Of a stretch of 25,819 nt of DNA, positions 1 to 7,127 are shown piece after piece. Below the pieces are notes generated by a model, which saw nothing but the letters and a program-made list of their open reading frames with translations, was not told where the DNA came from and did not search any database. The DNA lies in the NCBI RefSeq assembly GCF_050337105.1, contig NZ_JAKJSQ010000057.1, forward strand, positions 1 through 25,819, read 5' to 3'. Made by a program: the position numbers and the translations under genes. Source of the DNA: Aliivibrio_A kagoshimensis. Lineage in GTDB: Bacteria > Pseudomonadota > Gammaproteobacteria > Enterobacterales > Vibrionaceae. Numbering within the stretch: the stretch's first letter is position 1; each line of letters opens with the position of its first letter.

Positions 1-83
1 CTTTTCATCTCAGTGATAGTGACCAAAATGATAGCTGACGTTTTGCTTTTATCATTCTGATAATTCCGTGTGATCAACACCTC

Positions 84-105
84 AAAATTAATAGCCCTTA
101 ATTTT
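84..105. repeat. AT-rich perfect inverted repeat upstream of the sigma-54 activator gene
   Basis: Two perfect 8-bp arms (AAAATTAA and TTAATTTT) flank a 6-base spacer, TAGCCC. The repeat lies about 90 bases upstream of the activator start codon. No T-run follows, so it does not look like an intrinsic terminator. It could be an operator or chance in AT-rich DNA. The rest of positions 1-192 shows no gene that I can support. Confidence 0.3.
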
Positions 106-192
106 GTAAATCCCAATAACTGATACAGGTCAATTTTCAAAGGCTGTTTATTGTTATAACTAACCAATATCAATAATAAGAAGAAGATATAT

Positions 193-1974
193 ATGTTGAA
201 CACTGCCAACCCTTCAGAACTAATGAAGCTACAACCAACCATTTTGCGATTTACGCAAATGTTATCTGCTGTTTTACAGTTAGATGCAGAAGTGGTGGAT
301 GCAGATTTAGTTCGAATCGCCGGTACTGGTCCTTACAGCAAATCATTTGGGAAGAAAATCAACGCAAGTTCTAGAATATTTCGCTACATCATCGAAAGCC
401 ATCAAGAAAAAATCGTGATGAAATCACGCACTGATCCACTGTGTAAGGATTGCAGCAGCATAGATAACTGCCGCGAAACCGCCTTTTTGGGCGTTCCTAT
501 CATGGTGGAGGATCGCTGTATTGGGGTACTCAGCTTAGTGGCGTTCAGCATTGAATCACGAGAACGCATTAAAGATAACGTTCAACTTTTCTCTGACTAT
601 ATCCGCCATATTTCACGCATTTTTGTCTCTAAAGTTCTCGAATTTAAAGAGTCAGAGCCAAAAGGCGAACTGGATGTGGTTTTTACCAGCTTAATCGAAA
701 ACATGGATCAAGGTGTCTTGGTACTGGATGAGAACAACCGTGTTATGTACGGTAATCAACCCGCCCTGTCCAAGCTCCATATTGGCAAAAGTGAACTGTT
801 GAGTGTGCAAGTGAACATTCAACCCCTCTCTCACCACAATAATGAGCTAAAAGGCCATCAACAGCATATTATCTCGTTTGGTAATATGCAGGAGTTGGTG
901 GTAGGTCAGTTCCATAACATCAACAGTCATAAGCTGTTTTTAATGGCTTTTTATCAACCTAATGCTTCTATTATCGCTAGCCACAACGAACCGGATCAAT
1001 TTAGCTCTATCATTGGTGAATCCACTCAGATCAAAAAACTGAAATCGCTGATTAACCGTGTATCAAAAAGCCCATCCAGCATTTTGATTCGTGGCGAGAG
1101 TGGCACCGGTAAAGAGGTGTTCGCAAAAGCCGTTCATGATTTGAGTAACCGCAACAAAGCACCGTTTGTGGCGCTAAACTGTGCGGCTATTCCTGAGCAG
1201 TTACTTGAAAGTGAGCTGTTTGGTTACATGAAGGGGGCCTTTACAGGAGCCTCAAGCAAAGGAAAAACAGGATTAATTCAAGCAGCCAATGGTGGTACCC
1301 TATTTCTTGATGAGATAGGCGATATGTCAATGACACTGCAGGCCAAACTGCTGCGCGTGCTTGAAGAGCGTGAAGTGATGCCTATTGGTGCCAGTAAAGC
1401 CATTCCTATCGATATTCGAGTCATTTCGGCCACCAATCAGAACTTTGAAGAGATGATTTTAACCAATCAGTTCCGAGAAGATCTCTTCTATCGTTTGAAT
1501 GTGATCCCGCTTCATCTGCCTGCGCTTAAAGACCGCGAAGGTGATGTGGCACTGCTGGTCAGTTTCTTCCTTGATATGCACACTCGTAAAATTGGTGTTT
1601 CTTACCCAGGTATTACAGCCAATGCACTCAACTGCCTTGAGAACTATCAGTGGCCAGGTAATGTGCGTGAGCTAAGTAATCTGATTGAATATTTGGTTAA
1701 CATTGTGCCTGATGGCGATCAAATTGATGTCGATCTACTGCCACCTTATCTTGAGATTGCGATGCAAAAAACATCTGAAACGTCTAGTGGCACTGCGGCT
1801 TCTCCAGTCAGCCAGTTACACTTTGATGATAACAACATCAGTTTAGAAGAGATGGAAAAAATCCGTATCGAGGAGGCCATTACGCGTTTAGACAGCAGGA
1901 AACAGGTGGCTGATGAACTGGGTATTGGCATAGCGACGCTATATCGTAAATTGAAAAAGTACGAGCTGTCGTAA
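193..1974 (+). CDS. Sigma-54-dependent transcriptional activator, YgeV-like, with N-terminal sensor domain
   Basis: A 593-residue enhancer-binding protein that would use ATP hydrolysis to open sigma-54 RNA polymerase at distant promoters. An N-terminal GAF-like sensor (about 10-150) contains a cysteine cluster C84-x2-C87-x5-C93, which could bind a metal or iron-sulfur centre. A PAS-like segment follows (about 160-255). The AAA+ domain has Walker A GESGTGKE at 301-308, the sigma-54 contact loop GAFTGA at 348-353, Walker B GGTLFLDEIGD at 367-377 and arginine-finger REDLFYRLN around 428-436. A Fis-type helix-turn-helix ends the protein (about 555-592). The sensor, the linker and the C-terminal end resemble E. 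coli YgeV from memory; no alignment was run. A purine-rich AGAAGAAG precedes the ATG. I found no convincing -24/-12 promoter in the intergenic regions I examined, so its target may lie to the left of the window. The ligand is unknown. Confidence 0.93.
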   Translation: MLNTANPSELMKLQPTILRFTQMLSAVLQLDAEVVDADLVRIAGTGPYSKSFGKKINASSRIFRYIIESHQEKIVMKSRTDPLCKDCSSIDNCRETAFLGVPIMVEDRCIGVLSLVAFSIESRERIKDNVQLFSDYIRHISRIFVSKVLEFKESEPKGELDVVFTSLIENMDQGVLVLDENNRVMYGNQPALSKLHIGKSELLSVQVNIQPLSHHNNELKGHQQHIISFGNMQELVVGQFHNINSHKLFLMAFYQPNASIIASHNEPDQFSSIIGESTQIKKLKSLINRVSKSPSSILIRGESGTGKEVFAKAVHDLSNRNKAPFVALNCAAIPEQLLESELFGYMKGAFTGASSKGKTGLIQAANGGTLFLDEIGDMSMTLQAKLLRVLEEREVMPIGASKAIPIDIRVISATNQNFEEMILTNQFREDLFYRLNVIPLHLPALKDREGDVALLVSFFLDMHTRKIGVSYPGITANALNCLENYQWPGNVRELSNLIEYLVNIVPDGDQIDVDLLPPYLEIAMQKTSETSSGTAASPVSQLHFDDNNISLEEMEKIRIEEAITRLDSRKQVADELGIGIATLYRKLKKYELS

Positions 1975-2000
1975 CCTCACCTTACTCTGTGGTATCAATG

Positions 2001-2030
2001 AAAGAGCCGTCGAATTTGATGGCTCTTTTT
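2001..2030 (+). terminator. Intrinsic terminator after the sigma-54 activator gene
   Basis: An 11-bp stem (AAAGAGCCGTC paired with GATGGCTCTTT, one G-T wobble) closes a 6-base loop. The 3' arm runs into five T residues. It starts 26 bases after the activator stop and sits 8 bases from the end of the convergent gene. The shorter T-run on the other strand may let it work weakly in both directions. Confidence 0.85.
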
Positions 2031-2037
2031 CGTTGAC

Positions 2038-2466
2038 CTACTGATCAACCAAGGCTGTTGATATTAGCTCTCCCTTGTCAAACCTATAGGCTATATAACC
2101 AGATCCTGGTGCCCTTACCATAATGGTACCGGTATACCACGTCGCGACAACTGGGTATCGATGATTTGAAAAAAGATCTCTCGCTTCAATAGGGATCGGG
2201 GTTTTACTGCAAGCATTCACCACTAAATGGTCCAGAACGAGCATCCGATTTTTTACGGTCCATGAACCTCGATAGCCACGCCAATTGGCACTGCATATCG
2301 GACGTTTCATTGTGTCTGGTAACGTTGATTGTTCAAGATAGTCTTTAAGAGGATATTGACGAATTTCAACTGTCTCATCACCCACCCTGAATAACTCTTT
2401 TATCTGTTGAGTCGCTGAGACGTTAAGAGCAGCAAAGAGTACAACCATACCAATGACGTATTTCAT
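2038..2466 (-). CDS. Small secreted hypothetical protein
   Basis: I do not recognise a named family. The 142-residue product starts with a typical Sec signal peptide: a lysine, a hydrophobic stretch VIGMVVLFAAL, and a probable cleavage after NVSA near residue 18, so a periplasmic location is inferred. The mature part has two cysteines that could form a disulfide, a central GYRGSW motif, and a TWYTGTI segment near the C-terminus. The ATG at 2466 is preferred over an in-frame start 18 bases upstream because GAAGGAAA lies at proper spacing before it and it begins the signal peptide directly. It is the last gene of a three-gene minus-strand group, 18 bases after the SnoaL-like gene. Confidence 0.72.
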   Translation of the reverse strand: MKYVIGMVVLFAALNVSATQQIKELFRVGDETVEIRQYPLKDYLEQSTLPDTMKRPICSANWRGYRGSWTVKNRMLVLDHLVVNACSKTPIPIEARDLFSNHRYPVVATWYTGTIMVRAPGSGYIAYRFDKGELISTALVDQ

Positions 2467-2484
2467 TCGATTTCCTTCAACCAA

Positions 2485-2868
2485 TTACCACGATGCAATA
2501 GGCATAATTGATGAGTGATGTTCAATAATCATCCAACGTTCGCCTTTTTTTACATATACAAAGCTAAACCTTGCTACAACGGTTACTTCTTCTTCGTTGA
2601 ACCACCTAAAGGTATATTGCCCATTGCTGATTGCTATATCACCAAATAGCCGAATATTTGACGTTCCAAACTCCACATAACGATGTTGATACTGAAATAT
2701 TTGCTCAAAATACTCTCTTATGAGCTCTGCTGAATCTCTATTTATTGGAGATAGTGTCCCCAGTAAAGATGCATCCTCGTCATACAAGGCGCAAATATCA
2801 TCAGTTTCTTTTTCTGAAAATGACGATACCCAACGGTTCATATTGTCGATAATTTCTTTTGTGCTCAA
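2485..2868 (-). CDS. SnoaL/NTF2-like small protein (DUF4440/CaMKII-association type)
   Basis: A 127-residue single-domain protein with the alpha+beta cone fold pattern of the NTF2-like superfamily. An N-terminal helical part (EIIDNMNRWVSSFSEKE) is followed by the typical YDEDASLLGTLSP strand, a helical YFEQIF segment, and C-terminal strands ending in an IIEHHSSxMP motif seen in CaMKII-association-type members. Members include small enzymes and ligand-binding proteins; nothing here identifies a substrate. The start is TTG at 2868, supported by AAGGAG nine bases upstream. The gene follows the YjbR gene by 31 bases on the same strand, which suggests an operon. Confidence 0.82.
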   Translation of the reverse strand: MSTKEIIDNMNRWVSSFSEKETDDICALYDEDASLLGTLSPINRDSAELIREYFEQIFQYQHRYVEFGTSNIRLFGDIAISNGQYTFRWFNEEEVTVVARFSFVYVKKGERWMIIEHHSSIMPIASW

Positions 2869-2899
2869 ATTGCGGCTCTCCTTAGCGGCAAACGATTTA

Positions 2900-3280
2900 T
2901 CACGACCCTTGTTGCTTACGTACGATTGCTGTGATCTCTTCTTGCTTACGTTTAGTTAAACTATCAGAAACAATGCGATAAGACTCACAAACGTAGTACT
3001 TAAGATCCTCATCCAAATGGCCGTCTGTTCCCGTTTGCTGAATCCATTTCATACCACGATTAGCAAAGTATGGAGCGGGAATATAGCCTTCAAGATCGCT
3101 AAGAAATTCATAATTCAAGCTCGATGTTTTAAACGTAAAGGCAGGTTGACTCTCCTTGCCCCATCCACCTATCGCAAACACTTTACCACCAATTTTCCAC
3201 ACATCAGCATTGCCCCACTGAACAACATGCGTGGTCGCCGGTAATGCATTACAAAATTGATTGAACTCATCATAATTCAT
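2900..3280 (-). CDS. MmcQ/YjbR family protein
   Basis: A 126-residue protein of the MmcQ/YjbR family, whose fold resembles a CyaY-like double-wing DNA-binding domain; the cellular role is not established. Visible family features are the N-terminal NYDEFNQFCNALPATT helix, the VWKIGGKVFAIGGW strand pair, AFTFKTS, the IPAPYFANRGMKWIQ segment and the C-terminal YYVCESYRIVSDSLTKRKQ helix. I chose the ATG at 3280. A GTG at 3292 would add four residues, but neither start has a strong ribosome-binding site. It is the first gene of the three-gene minus-strand group, so its promoter should lie in 3281-3411. Length agrees with the family. Confidence 0.85.
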   Translation of the reverse strand: MNYDEFNQFCNALPATTHVVQWGNADVWKIGGKVFAIGGWGKESQPAFTFKTSSLNYEFLSDLEGYIPAPYFANRGMKWIQQTGTDGHLDEDLKYYVCESYRIVSDSLTKRKQEEITAIVRKQQGS

Positions 3281-3411
3281 GACTCTATTCACTCTATTAT
3301 CACCAATCGTTACTCTTACCCTACCATCTATTTTGTTATGAATGAGTGTGTTAGTACTAATTATTCAGAAGTACATCTAAATTCTTTAGTGCAGTGCTGT
3401 TTTTAATCAAT

Positions 3412-3440
3412 AAAAAAAGGAGCCCTATTTCTAGGCCTCC
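3412..3440 (-). terminator. Intrinsic terminator of the TRAP/usp operon
   Basis: Read on the minus strand, GGAGGCCTA pairs with TAGGGCTCC (one G-G mismatch) around a GAAA tetraloop, followed by seven T residues. It lies about 24 bases past the usp stop codon and separates the operon from the small genes to its left. Confidence 0.88.
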
Positions 3441-3463
3441 TCTCACTGTAAACTACCTTAACG

Positions 3464-3883
3464 TTATCTAACCACCACCACTGAACAGCTTGCATGGCGC
3501 ACAACCTTTGAAGCATTGGAGCCCAAGAAATAGGAACGAAACTTTGGTTTTGCAGAGGCCATGATAATTGCGTCGACGTCACTTTTACGCGCTTGCGCCA
3601 CAATCTCATCATAGATCACCCCATGTCTGATAATCGCTTTCCCTCTATGCTTTTCAGGTACCCAATGTTCAATAATTTCAGTTAAAAAGGCGTGACTATC
3701 AAACTTCTTTTCAAAGCCATAACTCATCGATGCGGCCATACTGTGATGCACTGACACATCATCAACAAAGAGAATATCTATAACACCATCATCGGCAATC
3801 AAATCTAAAGCGATCTTCATCTCTTTTTCAACGGCATCCGGGGCCACCATTTCTACGGGTAACAGTACTGATTTAAAGCTCAT
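3464..3883 (-). CDS. Universal stress protein (UspA family) of the TRAP operon
   Basis: A 139-residue single USP domain. It begins with the SVLLPVEM strand, has the IDILFVDDV and DAIIMAS strands, and ends with LGSNASKVVRHASCSVVVVR, the usual nucleotide-binding and C-terminal strand. The glycines that normally precede this in the G-x2-G-x9-G-S/T signature are replaced by alanine and lysine (ASAKPKF), so ATP binding may be altered. The start at 3883 comes one base after the dctM stop, and its ribosome-binding site AGAGGG lies inside the dctM end, so translation is probably coupled. USP genes beside TRAP transporters are known, for example TeaD with the ectoine transporter TeaABC of Halomonas, where TeaD modulates transport. 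The same role is inferred here. Confidence 0.92.
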   Translation of the reverse strand: MSFKSVLLPVEMVAPDAVEKEMKIALDLIADDGVIDILFVDDVSVHHSMAASMSYGFEKKFDSHAFLTEIIEHWVPEKHRGKAIIRHGVIYDEIVAQARKSDVDAIIMASAKPKFRSYFLGSNASKVVRHASCSVVVVR

Positions 3884-3884
3884 C

Positions 3885-5207
3885 TTAACCCTCTCCCATC
3901 AGCTTATTTGGTAACCAAAGCACCACTTCTGGGTACATCATACACATGACCAACACACACAGTTTAAGAAGGATAAAAGGTGCGATAGAGCGGTAAATAT
4001 CCATCATGGTCACGCCTGGCGGTGCAATCCCTTTTAGGTAAAATAACGCAAACCCATAAGGAGGGGTTTGTACGGCGATTTCAATATTGAGTATCATTAA
4101 AATACCAAACCAGATCGGGTCATAACCTAGGCCAACTGCGATTGGCGTAAACAGTGGCGCACACATTAATACAATGATCAGTTCATCAATAATAAACCCA
4201 AGTAGCAACATAATAAGCTGCAATATAATGATTATCCCGATTGGAGGTAGACCAATATCTTGGGTTAGTGTTGACACTAAGTTTTGCACACCACTCAACA
4301 TATGGAAATTACTGAACAGCGATGCACCAAAGATGATCCACATGGAGACACTCACCAGCAGAGCCGTTTCAAACCCAGATGCTTTGAACATTTTCAATCT
4401 AAACCGTTTAAACACAACGGCCAATAAGATGGCACCGAGTACTCCAATGGCTCCGGACTCTGTGGGGGTAGCAACCCCTGTAATAATGCTGCCCAATACG
4501 GTAATGATCAGTAACAGTGAGAAGAAACCATCTCGCGCCGTTAATAACTTCTCTTTGCGGCTCATAGTGCTCTCTTTACCAGTGTGCATTGGTGCTTTTT
4601 CAGGCTTCAATTTACACAGCACGACGACATAACATACCAGCAGTGTGATTGAGATCAGCGCTGGAATGAGTGCAGCGATGAACATTCTGCCGACAGAGTT
4701 TTGCGTCGTGGCTGAAAACATTATCATCGGGATACTTGGTGGGATCAAAATACCCAATCCACCACCGGCCATAATAACCCCAAGCGCTAAACGTTTATCA
4801 TATCCACGCTCTAGCATAGGTTTCAGTGCAATGGATCCAGAGGTCATGATTCCCGCACCAATAATGCCGACCATAGCCCCTATCATTGAACAGACCCCAA
4901 TGACACTGATTGCTAATGAACCACGTATACGACCAATCACCATCTGACTGGCATTAAACATCGCATCACCGATACCTGAGCGTGTTAAAAGTTGTCCCAT
5001 GTAAATATAAAGAGGAATGGCTAACAGGATGAAACTAAAAAAGGTGCTCTCTATGGTTGTAGGGATCAGGTTAAAAATGTTTTCGCCCCAGGTTAAGTAA
5101 CCCATGCCCATCGCAATCCCACCTAGGGCTAACCCCACAGAGGTTCCCAGTGCAAAACTGACTAAAATACATCCAATTAATAACAGTGTTAATACTTCAA
5201 TACTCAT
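3885..5207 (-). CDS. dctM: TRAP transporter large permease, DctM subunit
   Basis: The 440-residue inner-membrane subunit of a tripartite ATP-independent periplasmic transporter, which drives sodium- or proton-coupled solute uptake. It is made of many hydrophobic helices, with family-typical segments GIGDAMFNASQMVIGRIRGSL, the helical hairpin GIMTSGSIAL, GGGLGILIPPSIPMI and, near the end, QTPPYGFALFYLKGIAPPG. The length is normal for DctM. The start at 5207 is preferred over a longer reading from 5234 because GGAG lies five bases upstream and MSIEVLTLLL is the usual N-terminus. The start overlaps the dctQ stop as ATGA, so the two permease genes are translationally coupled. Confidence 0.95.
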   Translation of the reverse strand: MSIEVLTLLLIGCILVSFALGTSVGLALGGIAMGMGYLTWGENIFNLIPTTIESTFFSFILLAIPLYIYMGQLLTRSGIGDAMFNASQMVIGRIRGSLAISVIGVCSMIGAMVGIIGAGIMTSGSIALKPMLERGYDKRLALGVIMAGGGLGILIPPSIPMIMFSATTQNSVGRMFIAALIPALISITLLVCYVVVLCKLKPEKAPMHTGKESTMSRKEKLLTARDGFFSLLLIITVLGSIITGVATPTESGAIGVLGAILLAVVFKRFRLKMFKASGFETALLVSVSMWIIFGASLFSNFHMLSGVQNLVSTLTQDIGLPPIGIIIILQLIMLLLGFIIDELIIVLMCAPLFTPIAVGLGYDPIWFGILMILNIEIAVQTPPYGFALFYLKGIAPPGVTMMDIYRSIAPFILLKLCVLVMCMMYPEVVLWLPNKLMGEG

Positions 5208-5797
5208 AAACTCTCCACACTTTTCCCTGTGCATGTTGAATCGTCTGATTCACTCTCTTCTCTATCTTGAGAAAATGGATCTAATAATGACTGCTCGGTA
5301 AACAGAAAATAGATATCTTGAATTGCGTCGCTGATATATTGCAGGATAAAAAGACAACTGGCGGTTACGATCATTACCCAGAAATGCACCATCGAGGGTG
5401 CCCATTCCGACTGTCTGCGATAACCAAACTCAACCGCCTCTTCAAACTTTCCAAATGCCATCTTTGCTACCACACACAAAAAGAACAGAGACAATAAGTA
5501 AGAGATGAGATTAAAGATCGATTTCATGCGTGCTGACACGGAAAGATAAAATACATCAACATTGATGTGTGATTTCTTCTGTTGAGCCAATGCGCCACAT
5601 AGTGCGGCAATGTAACCAAACAAAAAGAGTGATACGTCATATGCCCATACCGTTGGACTGCCTAATACATAACGAGAGAACACTTCAAATGCAACAGCGG
5701 CGGCCAATAGAGGCATTAAAAAAGAAGCTAAGTATCCAACGCCATACACCAATTTATTAACACTTAAACAGTACCCTTTGATAAGAGCTGTACACAT
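5204..5797 (-). CDS. dctQ: TRAP transporter small permease, DctQ subunit
   Basis: A 197-residue inner-membrane protein with four predicted transmembrane segments (about 10-32, 44-66, 85-107 and 130-152), the usual DctQ topology. A cytoplasmic, acidic, serine-rich C-terminal tail of about 40 residues follows. The VFSRYVLGSPTVWAYDVSLFLF and QKKSHINVDVFY segments are typical of the family. DctQ packs against DctM to form the membrane complex. The start has AAGGAG seven bases upstream. It is preceded by a hairpin after dctP and overlaps dctM by four bases. Confidence 0.93.
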   Translation of the reverse strand: MCTALIKGYCLSVNKLVYGVGYLASFLMPLLAAAVAFEVFSRYVLGSPTVWAYDVSLFLFGYIAALCGALAQQKKSHINVDVFYLSVSARMKSIFNLISYLLSLFFLCVVAKMAFGKFEEAVEFGYRRQSEWAPSMVHFWVMIVTASCLFILQYISDAIQDIYFLFTEQSLLDPFSQDREESESDDSTCTGKSVESL

Positions 5798-5815
5798 ACT
5801 TCGACTCCTTCTCTG

Positions 5816-5842
5816 AAAAAAGGGGAGTAGTCTCCCCCTTTT
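5816..5842 (-). terminator. Hairpin/attenuator between dctP and dctQ
   Basis: On the minus strand, AAAAGGGGG-AG pairs with CT-CCCCTTTT around a four-base loop, with one bulged G, and the T-run continues to six. It begins 11 bases after the dctP stop and ends about 18 bases before the dctQ start. Its form is that of a partial intrinsic terminator or mRNA-stabilising stem-loop, which would leave more dctP than dctQM message, as expected for a periplasmic binding protein. Confidence 0.75.
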
Positions 5843-5853
5843 AACGGTAGTGA

Positions 5854-6882
5854 TTATTCTTGTAATATTGCCACTAACTGACTGCTGTATTTATCGGCTT
5901 TTGCGTACTCAGACCACAGTGAATTTGCGGTTGCATTCCAGGTATCTTTATCAGCTTGTGAAGGTTCTGGACTCCACTTCATCCCTTTCGCTTCCATATC
6001 GGCAATCGCTGTTGATTCCCATGCACGTGATTTTGTCATCTGCTCACGGGCATGTTGAGTACTGGCACTTCTTACAATCGCTTGAAGATCGGCAGGCAGT
6101 TTATTCCACTCACCTTTGTTCACCACGATTGGCAGCGCTTGTGCACCTGCAATTGGCAGACGGTACATGTATTTCGCCACTTCAACATGGTTACCATCAC
6201 GGTGGTCAATAATGTTACTGCCGATAGAACCATCGATAACGCCGGTTGCTAAACTGGTGTAGATCTCACTCCACGACAGCGATGTTGGTGATGCCCCTAG
6301 CTTTCTTAAGAACTTTCCATACGCACCGGGAGCACGTATCTTCAATCCTTTAAAGTCTTCAATACTTTTGATCTCTGTTTTGGTTAATACATACACTGGT
6401 AGCTGGATGTAAGGTTCTAACCAAACTAGATTCTGTTTGTCATACGCTTCTTCTAAGATCTCTCCCCAGCCTTTTTCATGGAATAGAGTATTAAGCTCAC
6501 CCACATCATCAGTCATCCCTGGTAGACCTACTTCTACGACACCTGGAGGGAACTCACCAGCATGCATCGGCTGAAAGGGGGCACCAATAGTCATTAAGCC
6601 ACTTTTTACTGAACCTAATACACCCGTTTGACCGACACCTTCACCAGCATACATCACTTGAACGGCAATACGCCCGCCCGACATAGCTTCAATATTCTCT
6701 GCAAACTGCTTATAGACTTCACCATAGGCGGTACCACGAGAGTAGAGGTTTACAAAGCGCCAATTGTGCTCTGCTGAGAACGCCTCTGGTACCATGGCCA
6801 ATGATGCTGCAAAAACCAATGAGTAGGTTGATACTACTTTTTTCGCACGTTTTTGAATCGTTGCTATCGCTGTTGAAAACAT
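5854..6882 (-). CDS. dctP: TRAP transporter periplasmic solute-binding protein, DctP family
   Basis: A 342-residue extracytoplasmic binding protein. A long signal peptide with a basic stretch (KRAKK) and hydrophobic core is probably cleaved after AFSA at residue 37. The core carries the DctP signature GLKIRAPG with R183, the arginine that in characterised DctP proteins makes a salt bridge to the ligand carboxylate, followed by LGASPTSLSWSEIYTSLATGVIDG. The ligand is therefore probably a carboxylate. The adjacent catabolic genes suggest glutarate, 5-aminovalerate or a related compound, but the sequence does not fix this. AGGAG lies six bases before the ATG. It is the first gene of dctPQM-usp. 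Confidence 0.94.
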   Translation of the reverse strand: MFSTAIATIQKRAKKVVSTYSLVFAASLAMVPEAFSAEHNWRFVNLYSRGTAYGEVYKQFAENIEAMSGGRIAVQVMYAGEGVGQTGVLGSVKSGLMTIGAPFQPMHAGEFPPGVVEVGLPGMTDDVGELNTLFHEKGWGEILEEAYDKQNLVWLEPYIQLPVYVLTKTEIKSIEDFKGLKIRAPGAYGKFLRKLGASPTSLSWSEIYTSLATGVIDGSIGSNIIDHRDGNHVEVAKYMYRLPIAGAQALPIVVNKGEWNKLPADLQAIVRSASTQHAREQMTKSRAWESTAIADMEAKGMKWSPEPSQADKDTWNATANSLWSEYAKADKYSSQLVAILQE

Positions 6883-7010
6883 TGAGTTGCTCCTGTGTTG
6901 TTTTTTATTTTTGTTGCTTCCTTGTAACTACCATTACAATTTATTTACATTGTTTAAATTCTCATGAATCTAAGTAAAGTTTTATCCGCATCAAACCTTT
7001 AATTTTGGTC

Positions 7011-7038
7011 AAAAAAAAGCAACGCCCTAAGGCATTGC
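7011..7038 (-). terminator. Intrinsic terminator of the semialdehyde dehydrogenase gene
   Basis: On the minus strand, GCAATGCC and GGCGTTGC form an 8-bp stem with one mismatch around a TTAG loop, followed by eight T residues. It lies about 90 bases past the dehydrogenase stop. It implies that the dehydrogenase and the TRAP operon, although in the same direction, are at least partly separate transcripts. The remaining part of 6883-7127 holds no gene that I can support and must contain the dctP promoter. Confidence 0.85.
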
Positions 7039-7127
7039 AAATACGAAAACTATGCAATCAATAGCTTTCAACACTCAAGCAGGTTTTACTCAGAAAAAGC
7101 ATTACATTCAAAGATTAAGCGAATCAA

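Noticed and set aside
1746..1931. Open frame on the minus strand inside the sigma-54 activator gene
   Set aside because: It lies opposite the conserved Fis helix-turn-helix region, has no ribosome-binding site and shows no recognisable domain.
4174..4947. Open frames on the plus strand opposite dctM
   Set aside because: They are reverse-strand shadows of a hydrophobic protein-coding gene, without ribosome-binding sites or recognisable domains.
6883..7127. Sigma-54 promoter upstream of dctP
   Set aside because: Some TRAP operons are controlled by sigma-54. I looked for GG-N10-GC with TGGCA and TTGC on the minus strand and found no convincing match.
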